7,454 nucleotides of DNA from an uncultured Eubacteriales bacterium (GCA_900548145.1 URJB01000081.1:1-7454); one strand, 5' to 3'; positions 1 to 5,910 are shown, numbered from the stretch's first letter. Notes: a model not told the origin generated them from the sequence alone. A program made the numbers and translations.

Positions 1-48
1 AAGGGCAAGGCTTTTTCCCTCCGCTGCCTATCGCCGCTCTGCTCCCCC

Positions 49-108
49 GCAGTTGACGCGAGACATACTCAAATAGCGGTACTTGGGATGTTTCAGTGTA
101 GCTTGGAT
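49..108. repeat. 60-bp diverged direct repeat, copy 1
   Basis: This 60-bp block aligns without gaps to 146-205 at 45 of 60 positions (counted by eye). The best conserved parts are GTTGACG near the left end, CTTGGGATG in the middle and AGCTTGGAT at the right end. The unit spacing is 97 bp, so the two copies fall in different reading frames. I see no terminal inverted repeats or transposase. It looks like an old tandem duplication or two copies of a short extragenic element. Confidence 0.7.
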
Positions 109-145
109 GATGGCGCAGCACAGAAAAACAGAATTGTTTTTTTCT

Positions 146-205
146 GCGGTTGACGTTATCCATACACCAATAACACTGCTTGGGATGCTTCGATGCAGCT
201 TGGAT
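146..205. repeat. 60-bp diverged direct repeat, copy 2
   Basis: This is the second copy of the element at 49-108, about 75% identical and ungapped. Between the copies an A-rich stretch (about 121-129) can pair with a T-rich stretch (about 135-145) to form a weak hairpin. Copy 2 ends 13 bp before the strong hairpin at 219-256. Function unknown. Confidence 0.7.
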
Positions 206-218
206 ATATTTGTAACAC

Positions 219-256
219 AAAATGCCAGCGTGGTTTCAAATCCACGCTGGCATTTT
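219..256. terminator. Bidirectional intrinsic terminator hairpin
   Basis: A perfect 15-bp stem (219-233 paired with 242-256) encloses an 8-nt loop. The stem has a GC-rich core of GCCAGCGTGG and flanking A and T runs. On the plus strand it is followed by five T residues, and on the minus strand by four, so it could stop transcripts from either side. On the minus strand it lies about 185 nt beyond the stop codon of the adaptor gene, so it could be the final terminator of the export operon if transcription runs past the nearer hairpins. On the plus strand it would end a transcript entering from the left. Confidence 0.85.
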
Positions 257-260
257 TATG

Positions 261-291
261 CGAGCCATGAGGCCTGTCGCCGAATGGCGGT
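261..291. repeat. 31-bp direct repeat, copy 1
   Basis: This 31-bp block matches 330-360 at 26 of 31 positions without gaps. The core GAGGCCTGT is identical in both copies and is followed by a small GCCG..GGC dyad. All five differences are transitions. The unit offset is 69 bp. It starts four bases after the 219-256 terminator and its T-run. Confidence 0.75.
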
Positions 292-329
292 CTATATCAG
301 CCAACTGACAGGAAATCGTACAAGACCCG

Positions 330-360
330 CGAGCCGCGAGGCCTGTTGCCGAGCGGCGGT
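330..360. repeat. 31-bp direct repeat, copy 2
   Basis: This is the second copy of the 261-291 unit. It carries a fully paired GCCG-AG-CGGC dyad, and its left edge overlaps a short perfect dyad CGCG-AGC-CGCG at 328-338. In copy 1 the corresponding positions hold AT instead of GC and the dyad is weaker. Function unknown. Confidence 0.75.
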
Positions 361-395
361 AATTCAACGGCCAAGCCGCATGTCCCACTGGCACC

Positions 396-416
396 CTGCG
401 CGCCCATGGCGCGCAG
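396..416. terminator. Perfect 9-bp GC hairpin downstream of the adaptor gene
   Basis: CTGCGCGCC (396-404) pairs perfectly with GGCGCGCAG (408-416) around a 3-nt loop. It follows the adaptor stop codon on the minus strand and sits next to the palindrome at 424-444. There is no T-run after it on either strand, so it may act as a 3'-end stabilising structure or be part of an extragenic repeat rather than a classical intrinsic terminator. Confidence 0.5.
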
Positions 417-423
417 TCCGGGG

Positions 424-444
424 TTAAGGGGCACTGCCCCTTAA
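424..444. repeat. Perfect inverted repeat spanning the adaptor stop codon
   Basis: Two perfect 10-bp arms, TTAAGGGGCA (424-433) and TGCCCCTTAA (435-444), flank a single central base. The stop codon of the adaptor gene (minus-strand TAA, 441-443) lies inside the right arm. A poly-T tail is absent, so simple intrinsic termination is doubtful. With the hairpin at 396-416 it gives the end of the operon transcript a double stem-loop. Confidence 0.7.
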
Positions 445-1499
445 GGGAGGTAGACGGTGGCGTTCATGCCGGGAAGAAGCTCCAGACTGGTGGAAATAGA
501 AAGCTTGACGTCGTAGTAGGTGGCGTTCTGCTTCTGTACGCCCAGACCGGCAATGGAAAGCACCGTGCCGGAAAGCTCCGTGTCCGGGTAACGGTCAAAG
601 ACCACTTTCAGCGTGTCGCCGACGCGAACCTTGTCCAGATCCACTTCGTCCACCTGCGCGGTGACTTCCATGGAGGAAAGGTCGTGCAGCAACGCCAGAA
701 CCTGTCCCTTGTAGACCTGCTGGCCGGAAATCGCCTTCAGCTCCAGCACGCCGTCGCAGTCCGCCTTCAGCTGACCGTCCGTTACCGTGGGAGCGCAGTC
801 CGCAGGCGCAAGCTCAAAGAGCAACTGGCCCTTCTTCACCTGCTGGCCCTGACGGCAGTAGCTTTTCAGGACGCGGCCGCTGCCCTGAACGGCCACGTCC
901 AGCCCGCGAACCAGCGTGCCGCTGCCGATGCAGGTCTTGCTGCCCATCTTCTCATCCCGGTAGATCTTGATCTGATCATCCTTGTCAAATTCCCCGGCGG
1001 TCAGCTCCACCGTGAAGGCGTCGCCATCCACGGCGGTAATGCGGCCTTCGCCGGTGTTGTCGGTATCGTTGCTCTGCTCGAAATAGACGTGTGTGCCTAC
1101 GTGCAGCTCCTTGTTTTCGTCGCTGTCGTAGCGGCCGGAGGTGGTGGCGTTGATCGCCAGCACTTCGTCTTTTTCAATGTTGGCGATTTTGCCGTATTGG
1201 GAGATCACATCTTCACAAAGGTCGCCCTCCTCCGCGAAAACGCCCTGCAGTGTGCCGTCTGCGGGGGCGTAGAGCTTGTTGGTGTCCATCTCCAGCACCA
1301 CGTCGCCGGAGGAGATCCGCTCGCCGCCGTTCCAGTCATAGGGCAGCAGCACGCCCGCAAAGGGAGCGGTCAGTTGAACGGTGTTCGCCGCGTCCACTGT
1401 GGCGTTGGCCGTGGAGACGGCGGCTTCCTCCGCGCCTGCGGCGCAAAGGGGGGCCAGCATCAGCAGGCAAAGCACGAGGCTGATTAATTTCTTTTTCAT
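441..1499 (-). CDS. HlyD/MacA-like secreted adaptor subunit of ABC exporter
   Basis: This 352-residue protein is the likely extracytoplasmic adaptor of the ABC machine encoded just upstream. Residues 1-23 form a Sec signal peptide (KKK, then a hydrophobic core, then AGA before EEA); no lipobox fits C11 or C19. Residues about 44-95 look like one biotinyl-lipoyl-like domain (half motif ending ISSGDVVLEMD, then APADGTL.GVFAEEGD). Residues about 205-272 look like a second one (GQQVKKGQLLFELAP, then CDGVLELKAISGQQVYKGQ). A MacA-type beta-barrel follows (about 278-318). The long coiled-coil hairpin usual in HlyD/MacA is not evident; about 110 beta-rich residues separate the two lipoyl-like units. 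The mature part has five cysteines (95, 190, 215, 235, 248). The ATG is set by GGGAGG at 1508-1513, 8 nt upstream. The gene lies 27 nt after the permease, so co-transcription is near certain. The family call is firm; the substrate is unknown. Confidence 0.9.
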   Translation of the reverse strand: MKKKLISLVLCLLMLAPLCAAGAEEAAVSTANATVDAANTVQLTAPFAGVLLPYDWNGGERISSGDVVLEMDTNKLYAPADGTLQGVFAEEGDLCEDVISQYGKIANIEKDEVLAINATTSGRYDSDENKELHVGTHVYFEQSNDTDNTGEGRITAVDGDAFTVELTAGEFDKDDQIKIYRDEKMGSKTCIGSGTLVRGLDVAVQGSGRVLKSYCRQGQQVKKGQLLFELAPADCAPTVTDGQLKADCDGVLELKAISGQQVYKGQVLALLHDLSSMEVTAQVDEVDLDKVRVGDTLKVVFDRYPDTELSGTVLSIAGLGVQKQNATYYDVKLSISTSLELLPGMNATVYLP

Positions 1500-1526
1500 C
1501 CTGAATTCCTCCCGTTTTTTTCCGAT

Positions 1527-3833
1527 TTATTCCACGCTCTTCAAAGCCGCCACCATGTCGATGCCCCGAACCTTGCGGGCCAGAAAGCGGGTGACGAAGA
1601 CGGAGAAGGCGTAGGTGACGACGCAGCCGATGAGAACGGACTTCCACGAAACGAAGGGTACGAACTCCATGGTCTTGCTGGCGCAGCTTTCCAGAATCGC
1701 ACCGGTGAGCCAGAAGCCCGGGCCGATGCCCAGAAGCACGCCGAGACCAGTCAGTAGGTCGTTTTCCGTGGTGATCAGCCGCCGAATCTCCTTCTGATGA
1801 TAGCCCAGCACCTTCAGGGTGGCGTATTCCCGGGAACGCTCCATGAAGTTCAGGATGCCCATGTTGTACAGCATCACGAAGGCCAGTCCCAGCGCGATGA
1901 AGAACATCAGCTTGAAAACGCCGGTCACCGCGTCCAGCACGGTCATGGTGTCCAGATACTGCTGATCCGGGTATTCCCAGTCGTCCAGCTCGTCCAGCGC
2001 GTTGACGGTATCCAGCCCGCGCTGCGTGGGCTCCAGCAAAAGAAGGGCCGTAGGCGAGAAAGCGCCCTTCCGGCAGCCCTCCCATTGACTGCGGCCCATG
2101 AAGGCCATCAGGCCGATGTCGATGGGCGCAATGGCCGAAACCGTGGTGGTAATGGCCTCGTCGTCTCCGGCAAGCCAGAGGCGGACGACGTCGCCCACGC
2201 TGGCGCGCAGATATTGGGCCAGCTTCTGGCTCAGCACCACGCCCTTCTCCGGCAGGGGCGCCCAAGCGTTGTCCGGTCCCAGCAGAAGCAGCCGCTGGTC
2301 ATCCTGAAGCACGGTGAGGGTGGTGGTGCGGCTCCTTTCGCCGGTGCGGATGCTGACGGTCTTGTCCATGACCGCCTCCACCCGCCGGGCCTCGATGCGC
2401 TTTCCGTAGCTTTCCGCCTGATCGGTGGTTCCGGTCAGGTTGGCCCGGGCGGTGTAGGCCAGCGTGCCCTTGTAGTACTTGCCTACGGAGTAGGCCACGC
2501 TTTCCTGCAGGCCCATGGAGGTGATGATCAGCATGGTGCAGCACAGTACGCCCACCAGAGAGGTGAGGGAGCGGCCCTTGTTGCGCATCAGGTTGCGGGT
2601 GACCATCTTGGCGTTGAAGCCCATCCGGCTCCACAGCCGGGGGAAGCGCTCCAGCAGCAGCTTCCGGCCCGCCTTGGGGGGCTTGGGGCGCAGCAGCTGA
2701 GCGGTGGTTTCCCGGCCGGACTGCCGGTAGGTGCGGTAGCAGATGGCCACGGCCAGCAGCACGCCCAGCCCGGTCACCAGCCATTCCGACCAGGACACCG
2801 GAGGATTCAGCCGGTAGGGGAACTGGAAATGAGCCATTTCCAGCTCCCACAGGATGCTGGGCAGGGTGTGCCGCCCCACGAACAGCCCCAGCAGCGAGCC
2901 GATCAGCGAGGGGTAGAGGGCGTAGCACATGTAGTGGCTGCGAATCTGGCGGCCATGGAAGCCAAGCGCCTTCAAAGTGCCCATCTGCAGCCGCTGGTTT
3001 TCCATCATGCGGGTGATGGTGGTCAGCACGATCATGGCCGCCACGGCAAAGGCCATCAGCGGGAACAGATAGCACAGGTTGTGGAACATGGTCACGTCCG
3101 ACTGCACGGCGGAGGAGCTGCGCTGGGTGTCCCGGTTGACGATCAGCGCAGCCGGGTATCGGTCGCTGATGGCCGCTTCCACCGCGTCGCTGCGGCTGCG
3201 GTCTTTCAGGATGATCGTGGCCTGATTCAGCGGCATCGTGGGCAGCGCCTTGGCGGACAGCAGCACAAAGCCGTAGTTCAGAGGATCGTAGGTGGTATCC
3301 TTGTTGTCGCTCAGGTATTCGGCGCTCTGGCAGGTGCCGCGGATCCAGAAATCATAGTCGCCCGCAGCGGTTTTCAGGGTCAGCTTATCGCCCAGCCCGA
3401 GCCCGTTGGCCCGGGCAAAGCCGTCGTCCAGAAGACAGCCCCGCAGATCGCTGGGTTCCAGCGCTTCGCCGCTGACCATCCGGGGAACGTTGATGCGCAT
3501 GACGCCGTCGTAGGCCTCCAGCTGCAGCACGGGCTCGTGGGGCAGGTCGGCCTTCACCTGTGTGGAAAAGCGGGCCTGCACATCCTCCACGTCGGGAAAA
3601 TTGCGCAGGGTCTCCAGCGCTTCCCGATCCATGTTCATGTTGACCCACAGGTCTGCCACGTTGCCCTCGTCAAAATAGGTGTTGGCCGTCAGGTCGATGG
3701 TACGCCACAGCGCGTCCAGACCGCTGAAGCACCAGGAGCCCAGTGCACAGAGCAGAATGACCGCCACAAACTGCATCCGGCTTTTCCACATGTCCCGGCC
3801 CAGCTTGCGGCCAAGAATGTTTTTCTTTACCAT
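1527..3833 (-). CDS. FtsX-like ABC transporter permease (double FtsX domain)
   Basis: This 768-residue inner-membrane protein has about eight membrane segments: roughly 18-38, 252-275, 302-322, 349-368, 422-441, 635-658, 692-714 and 728-750. Large extracytoplasmic domains lie after the first (about 40-250) and fifth (about 442-634). Each half carries the typical FtsX motif: MENQRLQMGTLKALGF at 277-292 and MERSREYATLKVLGY at 664-678. The C-terminus (VAALKSVE) resembles that of other MacB/FtsX permeases. The duplicated layout matches fused SalY/LolC-like (COG0577) permeases rather than the shorter four-segment MacB. In this superfamily ATP hydrolysis in the cytosol drives movement of the outer domains instead of passage through the membrane. 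The start overlaps the ATPase stop by 7 nt (ATGGTAA), with GGAGG at 3841-3845 placed 7 nt upstream, indicating translational coupling. The gene appears intact; the substrate cannot be deduced. Confidence 0.95.
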   Translation of the reverse strand: MVKKNILGRKLGRDMWKSRMQFVAVILLCALGSWCFSGLDALWRTIDLTANTYFDEGNVADLWVNMNMDREALETLRNFPDVEDVQARFSTQVKADLPHEPVLQLEAYDGVMRINVPRMVSGEALEPSDLRGCLLDDGFARANGLGLGDKLTLKTAAGDYDFWIRGTCQSAEYLSDNKDTTYDPLNYGFVLLSAKALPTMPLNQATIILKDRSRSDAVEAAISDRYPAALIVNRDTQRSSSAVQSDVTMFHNLCYLFPLMAFAVAAMIVLTTITRMMENQRLQMGTLKALGFHGRQIRSHYMCYALYPSLIGSLLGLFVGRHTLPSILWELEMAHFQFPYRLNPPVSWSEWLVTGLGVLLAVAICYRTYRQSGRETTAQLLRPKPPKAGRKLLLERFPRLWSRMGFNAKMVTRNLMRNKGRSLTSLVGVLCCTMLIITSMGLQESVAYSVGKYYKGTLAYTARANLTGTTDQAESYGKRIEARRVEAVMDKTVSIRTGERSRTTTLTVLQDDQRLLLLGPDNAWAPLPEKGVVLSQKLAQYLRASVGDVVRLWLAGDDEAITTTVSAIAPIDIGLMAFMGRSQWEGCRKGAFSPTALLLLEPTQRGLDTVNALDELDDWEYPDQQYLDTMTVLDAVTGVFKLMFFIALGLAFVMLYNMGILNFMERSREYATLKVLGYHQKEIRRLITTENDLLTGLGVLLGIGPGFWLTGAILESCASKTMEFVPFVSWKSVLIGCVVTYAFSVFVTRFLARKVRGIDMVAALKSVE

Positions 3834-4528
3834 GAGATGTCCTCCACGGCGGCGGGGTGATCGTTGGTTTCCACGCTCTCGATCCGGCCGTTGCGCATAC
3901 GGATCAGCCGCTGGGCCAAAGGCGCGATCTGGGCGTTATGGGTGATGATCGCCACGGTGGTGTGGTAGGTCTGGCTCACGTCCCGGAGCAGGGCCAGCAC
4001 CTGAGCGCCGGTCTTGGAGTCCAGCGCGCCGGTGGGCTCGTCGCACAAAAGCAGCGCCGGGTTCTTGCACAGGGCCCGGGCGATGGAAACGCGCTGCTGC
4101 TCGCCGCCGGAAAGCTGGGCGGGGAAGTTGTTCATCCGCTCTCCCAGACCGACCCGCCGCATCATTTCCACAGGATCCAGCGCTCTGGGGCACACCTGAC
4201 GGGCCAGCTCCACGTTTTCCAGCGCGGTCAGGTTGGGCATCAGGTTATAAAACTGAAAAACGAAGCCCACGTCCAGCCGACGGTACTCGGTCAGTTCCCG
4301 GCCGGACAGGCCGGTGATCTCCTTGCCGCCCACGACGATCTTGCCGGAGGTGACCTTGTCCATGCCGCCCAGCAGGTTCAAAATCGTGGTCTTGCCCGCA
4401 CCGCTGGGGCCCAGCACCACGGCCAGTTCGCCCTGCTCCATCTCGAAACTGACGCCGTTGGCTGCCAGCACCTTTTCGCCGCCCATCTGGTATTCTTTCG
4501 TAACGTCTTCAAAGGAAATGTAGCTCAC
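3827..4528 (-). CDS. ABC transporter ATP-binding protein (MacB/LolD type)
   Basis: This 233-residue cytosolic ATPase powers the adjacent FtsX-like permease. Every expected motif is present: Walker A GPSGAGKTT (40-48), Q-loop Gln92 in FVFQFYNL, signature LSGGEQQRV (139-147), Walker B LLLCDEP (159-165) with catalytic Glu164, D-loop GALD (167-170) and switch His197 (IITHN). These wordings are typical of the LolD/MacB/FtsE group. I chose the GTG at 4526-4528 because it yields MSYISFEDVTKEY, the usual beginning of this family, and GGAAAGG lies about 10 nt upstream. Reading further upstream adds 40 residues of unrelated sequence that would be encoded by the promoter region itself. A start at an internal ATG, 16 codons upstream of the GTG, is possible but has no good ribosome binding site. 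It is the first gene of the three-gene operon. Confidence 0.95.
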   Translation of the reverse strand: MSYISFEDVTKEYQMGGEKVLAANGVSFEMEQGELAVVLGPSGAGKTTILNLLGGMDKVTSGKIVVGGKEITGLSGRELTEYRRLDVGFVFQFYNLMPNLTALENVELARQVCPRALDPVEMMRRVGLGERMNNFPAQLSGGEQQRVSIARALCKNPALLLCDEPTGALDSKTGAQVLALLRDVSQTYHTTVAIITHNAQIAPLAQRLIRMRNGRIESVETNDHPAAVEDISW

Positions 4529-4538
4529 ACAGGTTTTT

Positions 4539-4545
4539 CCTTTCC
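4539..4545 (-). promoter_or_regulatory. Ribosome binding site deciding the ATPase GTG start
   Basis: Read on the minus strand, GGAAAGG ends 10 nt before the GTG at 4526-4528. The spacing is slightly long but acceptable. It lies directly after the leader hairpin 4546-4575, so folding of that stem could influence access to it. Confidence 0.55.
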
Positions 4546-4575
4546 GAATGACCGATTCGCCAGAGAGGATCATTC
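4546..4575 (-). promoter_or_regulatory. Leader hairpin abutting the ATPase ribosome binding site
   Basis: Positions 4568-4575 and 4546-4553 (minus-strand GAATGATC and GGTCATTC) form an 8-bp stem with one G-U pair and a 14-nt loop. On the minus strand it lies within the predicted 5' leader and ends right before GGAAAGG. It might affect translation or mRNA stability; there is no T-run, so it is not an attenuator of the classical kind. Confidence 0.4.
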
Positions 4576-4588
4576 TTACAAGGTAAAG
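4575..4588. promoter_or_regulatory. Candidate operator dyad for the export operon
   Basis: CTTACAAGGTAAAG contains perfect TTAC/GTAA arms (4576-4579 and 4583-4586) around a 3-nt centre, with an imperfect outer extension. It falls immediately downstream of, and partly over, the proposed -10 box of the operon promoter, where a repressor would block transcription. No regulator gene is in the window. The arms are short, so this could be chance. Confidence 0.4.
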
Positions 4589-4615
4589 AGTAGCAGGATG
4601 CGCCAGCGCCGTCAA
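4587..4615 (-). promoter_or_regulatory. Candidate promoter of the ABC export operon
   Basis: On the minus strand TTGACG (4610-4615) and TACTCT (4587-4592) are separated by exactly 17 bp. The -35 box is strong and the -10 box weak (3 of 6 matches), as often seen in regulated promoters. A start near 4580 gives a leader of about 52 nt before the GTG. No better promoter was found in the divergent region. Confidence 0.5.
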
Positions 4616-4663
4616 TAGACAGCGGGACACTTTTAACCATATATTCACAAACGGTTTCCGCCC

Positions 4664-4692
4664 TTGCGCGGCGGCGGCGGCGCGGCTATAAT
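4664..4692 (+). promoter_or_regulatory. Sigma-A type promoter of the TIM44-like gene
   Basis: TTGCGC (4664-4669) and a perfect TATAAT (4687-4692) are separated by 17 bp. The predicted start near 4699 gives a leader of about 30 nt, with GGGAGG (4716-4721) 7 nt before the ATG. The spacer is almost entirely G and C and consists largely of repeated GCG triplets, which is unusual. Confidence 0.85.
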
Positions 4693-4728
4693 AGAGGACG
4701 GAAAAAACGAAGATCGGGAGGCGGACGG

Positions 4729-5640
4729 ATGGGTCACAGAAGAGACGGTTTCATAAGATGGCTGGCGGTGGTGCTGACGGCGCTGCTGCTGCTGGCCGGA
4801 GCGAAGGCGCTGGCGGACGCGGGCGGCTTTGCCGGGGACGGTGATTATGGTTCCTGGGACAGCGGAAGCTCGTGGGATAGCGATTCCTCCTGGGACAGCG
4901 ACAGCTCCTGGTATGACAGCAGCTCCGATTCCTCCTCCGGCGACGGCGAGCTGGACGGCTGGGTGACCATCGTTACGGGAGGCGCTATCGTGGTGATCGC
5001 CATATGGATCGACCTCAGCGAAAGGAAGAAAAAACGGAGCGCCGGCAAGAAGCCCAAGAACCTGCGCCCGGTGGAGGATCTGCTGGACACGGATCCCGAC
5101 TTCGACGAGGCGGCCCTGTGCGAGCAGATCTCCAACTTGTATGTACGGATGCAGAACGCCTGGACGGCCAAGGATTTCAGCGTGATGAGGCCCTTCTTTA
5201 CCGACAGCCTGTACCAGCAGTTTGACCGGCAGCTGCAGCAGATCGTAGCCGCAGGCAAGACCAACCACATCGACGATATCGGCGTGCTGGACGTTTCCCT
5301 GCTGGGCTGGAAGGAGAAGGACGAGAAGCAGTGGCTGACGGCCCGGGTGAAGACCCGCATCACCATCTATTCCACCGACGACAAGACCGGCGAAATCGTT
5401 TCCGGCAGCCGGAAGGAGGTCAAGCTGATGGAATACGAGTGGACGCTGGTTCGGGCCTCGGATCAGAAGACCTTCACCGAGGAAGAAACCCGCACCGTTC
5501 ATTGCCCCAACTGCGGCGCAGCGCTGAGCATCAATCACAGCGCCGAGTGCCCCTACTGCGGCAGCGTGGTCACCTGCAACGAGTATGGCTGGACCATCGC
5601 CCACATTCGCGGTATCGCCCAGAAGACGGTGAAAAAGTAA
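4729..5640 (+). CDS. Membrane-anchored TIM44-like domain protein with C-terminal zinc ribbon
   Basis: This 303-residue protein begins with a signal peptide or membrane anchor (about 8-29, possible cleavage after ALA at 27-29). A Gly/Ser/Asp/Trp-rich stretch follows, with four six-residue units of WDSDSS type (43-66). A second membrane segment (about 78-95) precedes a strongly basic patch (ERKKKRSAGKKPK, 98-110), which places the rest in the cytosol. Residues about 115-257 resemble the TIM44-like/NTF2-like fold (LYVRMQNAWTAKDF, then FFTDSLYQQF). The C-terminus carries a zinc ribbon with Cys259, Cys262, Cys274 and Cys277 (CPNC and CPYC). The start is fixed by GGGAGG 7 nt upstream. It is a single-gene unit with its own promoter and terminator. 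In mitochondria TIM44 helps protein import; the role of these bacterial relatives is not established, so no function is assigned. Confidence 0.85.
   Translation: MGHRRDGFIRWLAVVLTALLLLAGAKALADAGGFAGDGDYGSWDSGSSWDSDSSWDSDSSWYDSSSDSSSGDGELDGWVTIVTGGAIVVIAIWIDLSERKKKRSAGKKPKNLRPVEDLLDTDPDFDEAALCEQISNLYVRMQNAWTAKDFSVMRPFFTDSLYQQFDRQLQQIVAAGKTNHIDDIGVLDVSLLGWKEKDEKQWLTARVKTRITIYSTDDKTGEIVSGSRKEVKLMEYEWTLVRASDQKTFTEEETRTVHCPNCGAALSINHSAECPYCGSVVTCNEYGWTIAHIRGIAQKTVKK
4855..4926 (+). repeat. Four 18-nt tandem units encoding WDSDSS-type repeats
   Basis: Four in-frame 18-nt units encode WDSGSS, WDSDSS, WDSDSS and WYDSSS. The codons differ between units, so this is an aged repeat. The residues would form an acidic, flexible linker between the two membrane segments, outside the cell by the positive-inside rule. 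Confidence 0.8.
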
Positions 5641-5655
5641 GCCGCGATAAGCAAG

Positions 5656-5695
5656 CCCCCGGGCGGCGGAAAAGCCGCGCCGGGGGTTTTTCTTT
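5656..5695 (+). terminator. Intrinsic terminator of the TIM44-like gene
   Basis: CCCCCGG (5656-5662) pairs with CCGGGGG (5680-5686) and GCGGC (5663-5667) with GCCGC (5674-5678). One G is bulged and the loop is GGAAAA. TTTTTCTTT follows directly (5687-5695). It begins 16 nt after the stop codon. AAGCAA (5649-5654) and TTGCTT (5694-5699) could extend the stem. Confidence 0.92.
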
Positions 5696-5699
5696 GCTT

Positions 5700-5879
5700 A
5701 AAAAGGGGCAGGGAAAAGAAAACAGCGGGGGGCCGCAAAAAAGGGTGCGAAGCACCGAGGACGAGCACGCCGCGAAGAGGCAGCGCAGTCCGAAGCCCGC
5801 GACGCACGAACGTTTCTTACTATCGCAGACGATAAATGTTTTCCGATAATGTTCCTTCAGAAAGAAGCTTTCTCCAAAC
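5700..5879. other. Non-coding stretch between convergent terminators
   Basis: No supported gene lies here. The left half is purine-rich (A and G runs), with a small perfect hairpin GGTGC-GAA-GCACC at 5744-5756, followed by a GC-rich stretch. The right half has a dyad TATCG-CAGA-CGATA (5821-5834), a short near-repeat (GATAAATGTT and GATAATGTT, 5831-5852) and a dyad AGAAAG-AAG-CTTTCT (5859-5873). None of these is next to a gene start. Confidence 0.5.
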
Positions 5880-5910
5880 AAAAAATCCCCCAAGCCGTAA
5901 GGCTTGGGGG
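5880..5910 (-). terminator. Intrinsic terminator of the DUF3048 gene
   Basis: A perfect 10-bp stem (CCCCCAAGCC at 5887-5896 with GGCTTGGGGG at 5901-5910) has a 4-nt loop. On the minus strand the sequence after the stem is ATTTTTT. It starts 12 nt beyond the stop codon of the DUF3048 gene. On the plus strand there is no T-run, so it acts one way. Confidence 0.93.

Larger units (their letters stand above)
1..440. other. Gene-free, repeat- and hairpin-rich intergenic region
   Basis: No open reading frame here has a convincing ribosome binding site, family resemblance or start. The stretch holds, from left to right, a pair of diverged 60-bp direct repeats (49-108 and 146-205), a perfect 15-bp hairpin (219-256), a pair of 31-bp direct repeats (261-291 and 330-360), a perfect 9-bp hairpin (396-416) and a 10-bp palindrome covering the stop codon of the adaptor gene (424-444). 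The first 20 bases end in a T-run after a GC-rich stretch and could be the right half of a terminator whose left arm lies outside the window; this cannot be tested here. The density of repeats and dyads suggests an extragenic repetitive element or a structured transcript rather than decayed coding sequence, but its identity is unknown. Confidence 0.6.

Noticed and set aside
49..360. CRISPR array
   Set aside because: There are only two different repeat pairs, each with two diverged copies and unequal spacing, and no cas genes.
83..427. Plus-strand open frame of 114 codons in the left repeat region
   Set aside because: It starts at a TTG without a ribosome site, runs through a perfect 15-bp terminator hairpin and both 31-bp repeats, and resembles no known family to my eye.
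684..1487. Plus-strand open frame of 267 codons opposite the adaptor
   Set aside because: It is a shadow of the adaptor gene with no ribosome site and low-complexity composition.
1797..3860. Long plus-strand open frame of 687 codons opposite the permease
   Set aside because: It is antisense to an intact, motif-bearing FtsX permease. Its product is rich in Gln, His and Gly with no fold-like pattern, which is typical of the shadow of a high-GC gene.
4529..4648. 40-residue N-terminal extension of the ATPase
   Set aside because: It would be encoded by the promoter and dyad region; ATPases of this family start at the chosen position.
4645..5604. Minus-strand open frame of 319 codons opposite the TIM44-like gene
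   Set aside because: The plus-strand gene has a promoter, ribosome site, zinc ribbon and terminator; the antisense product is biased in composition.
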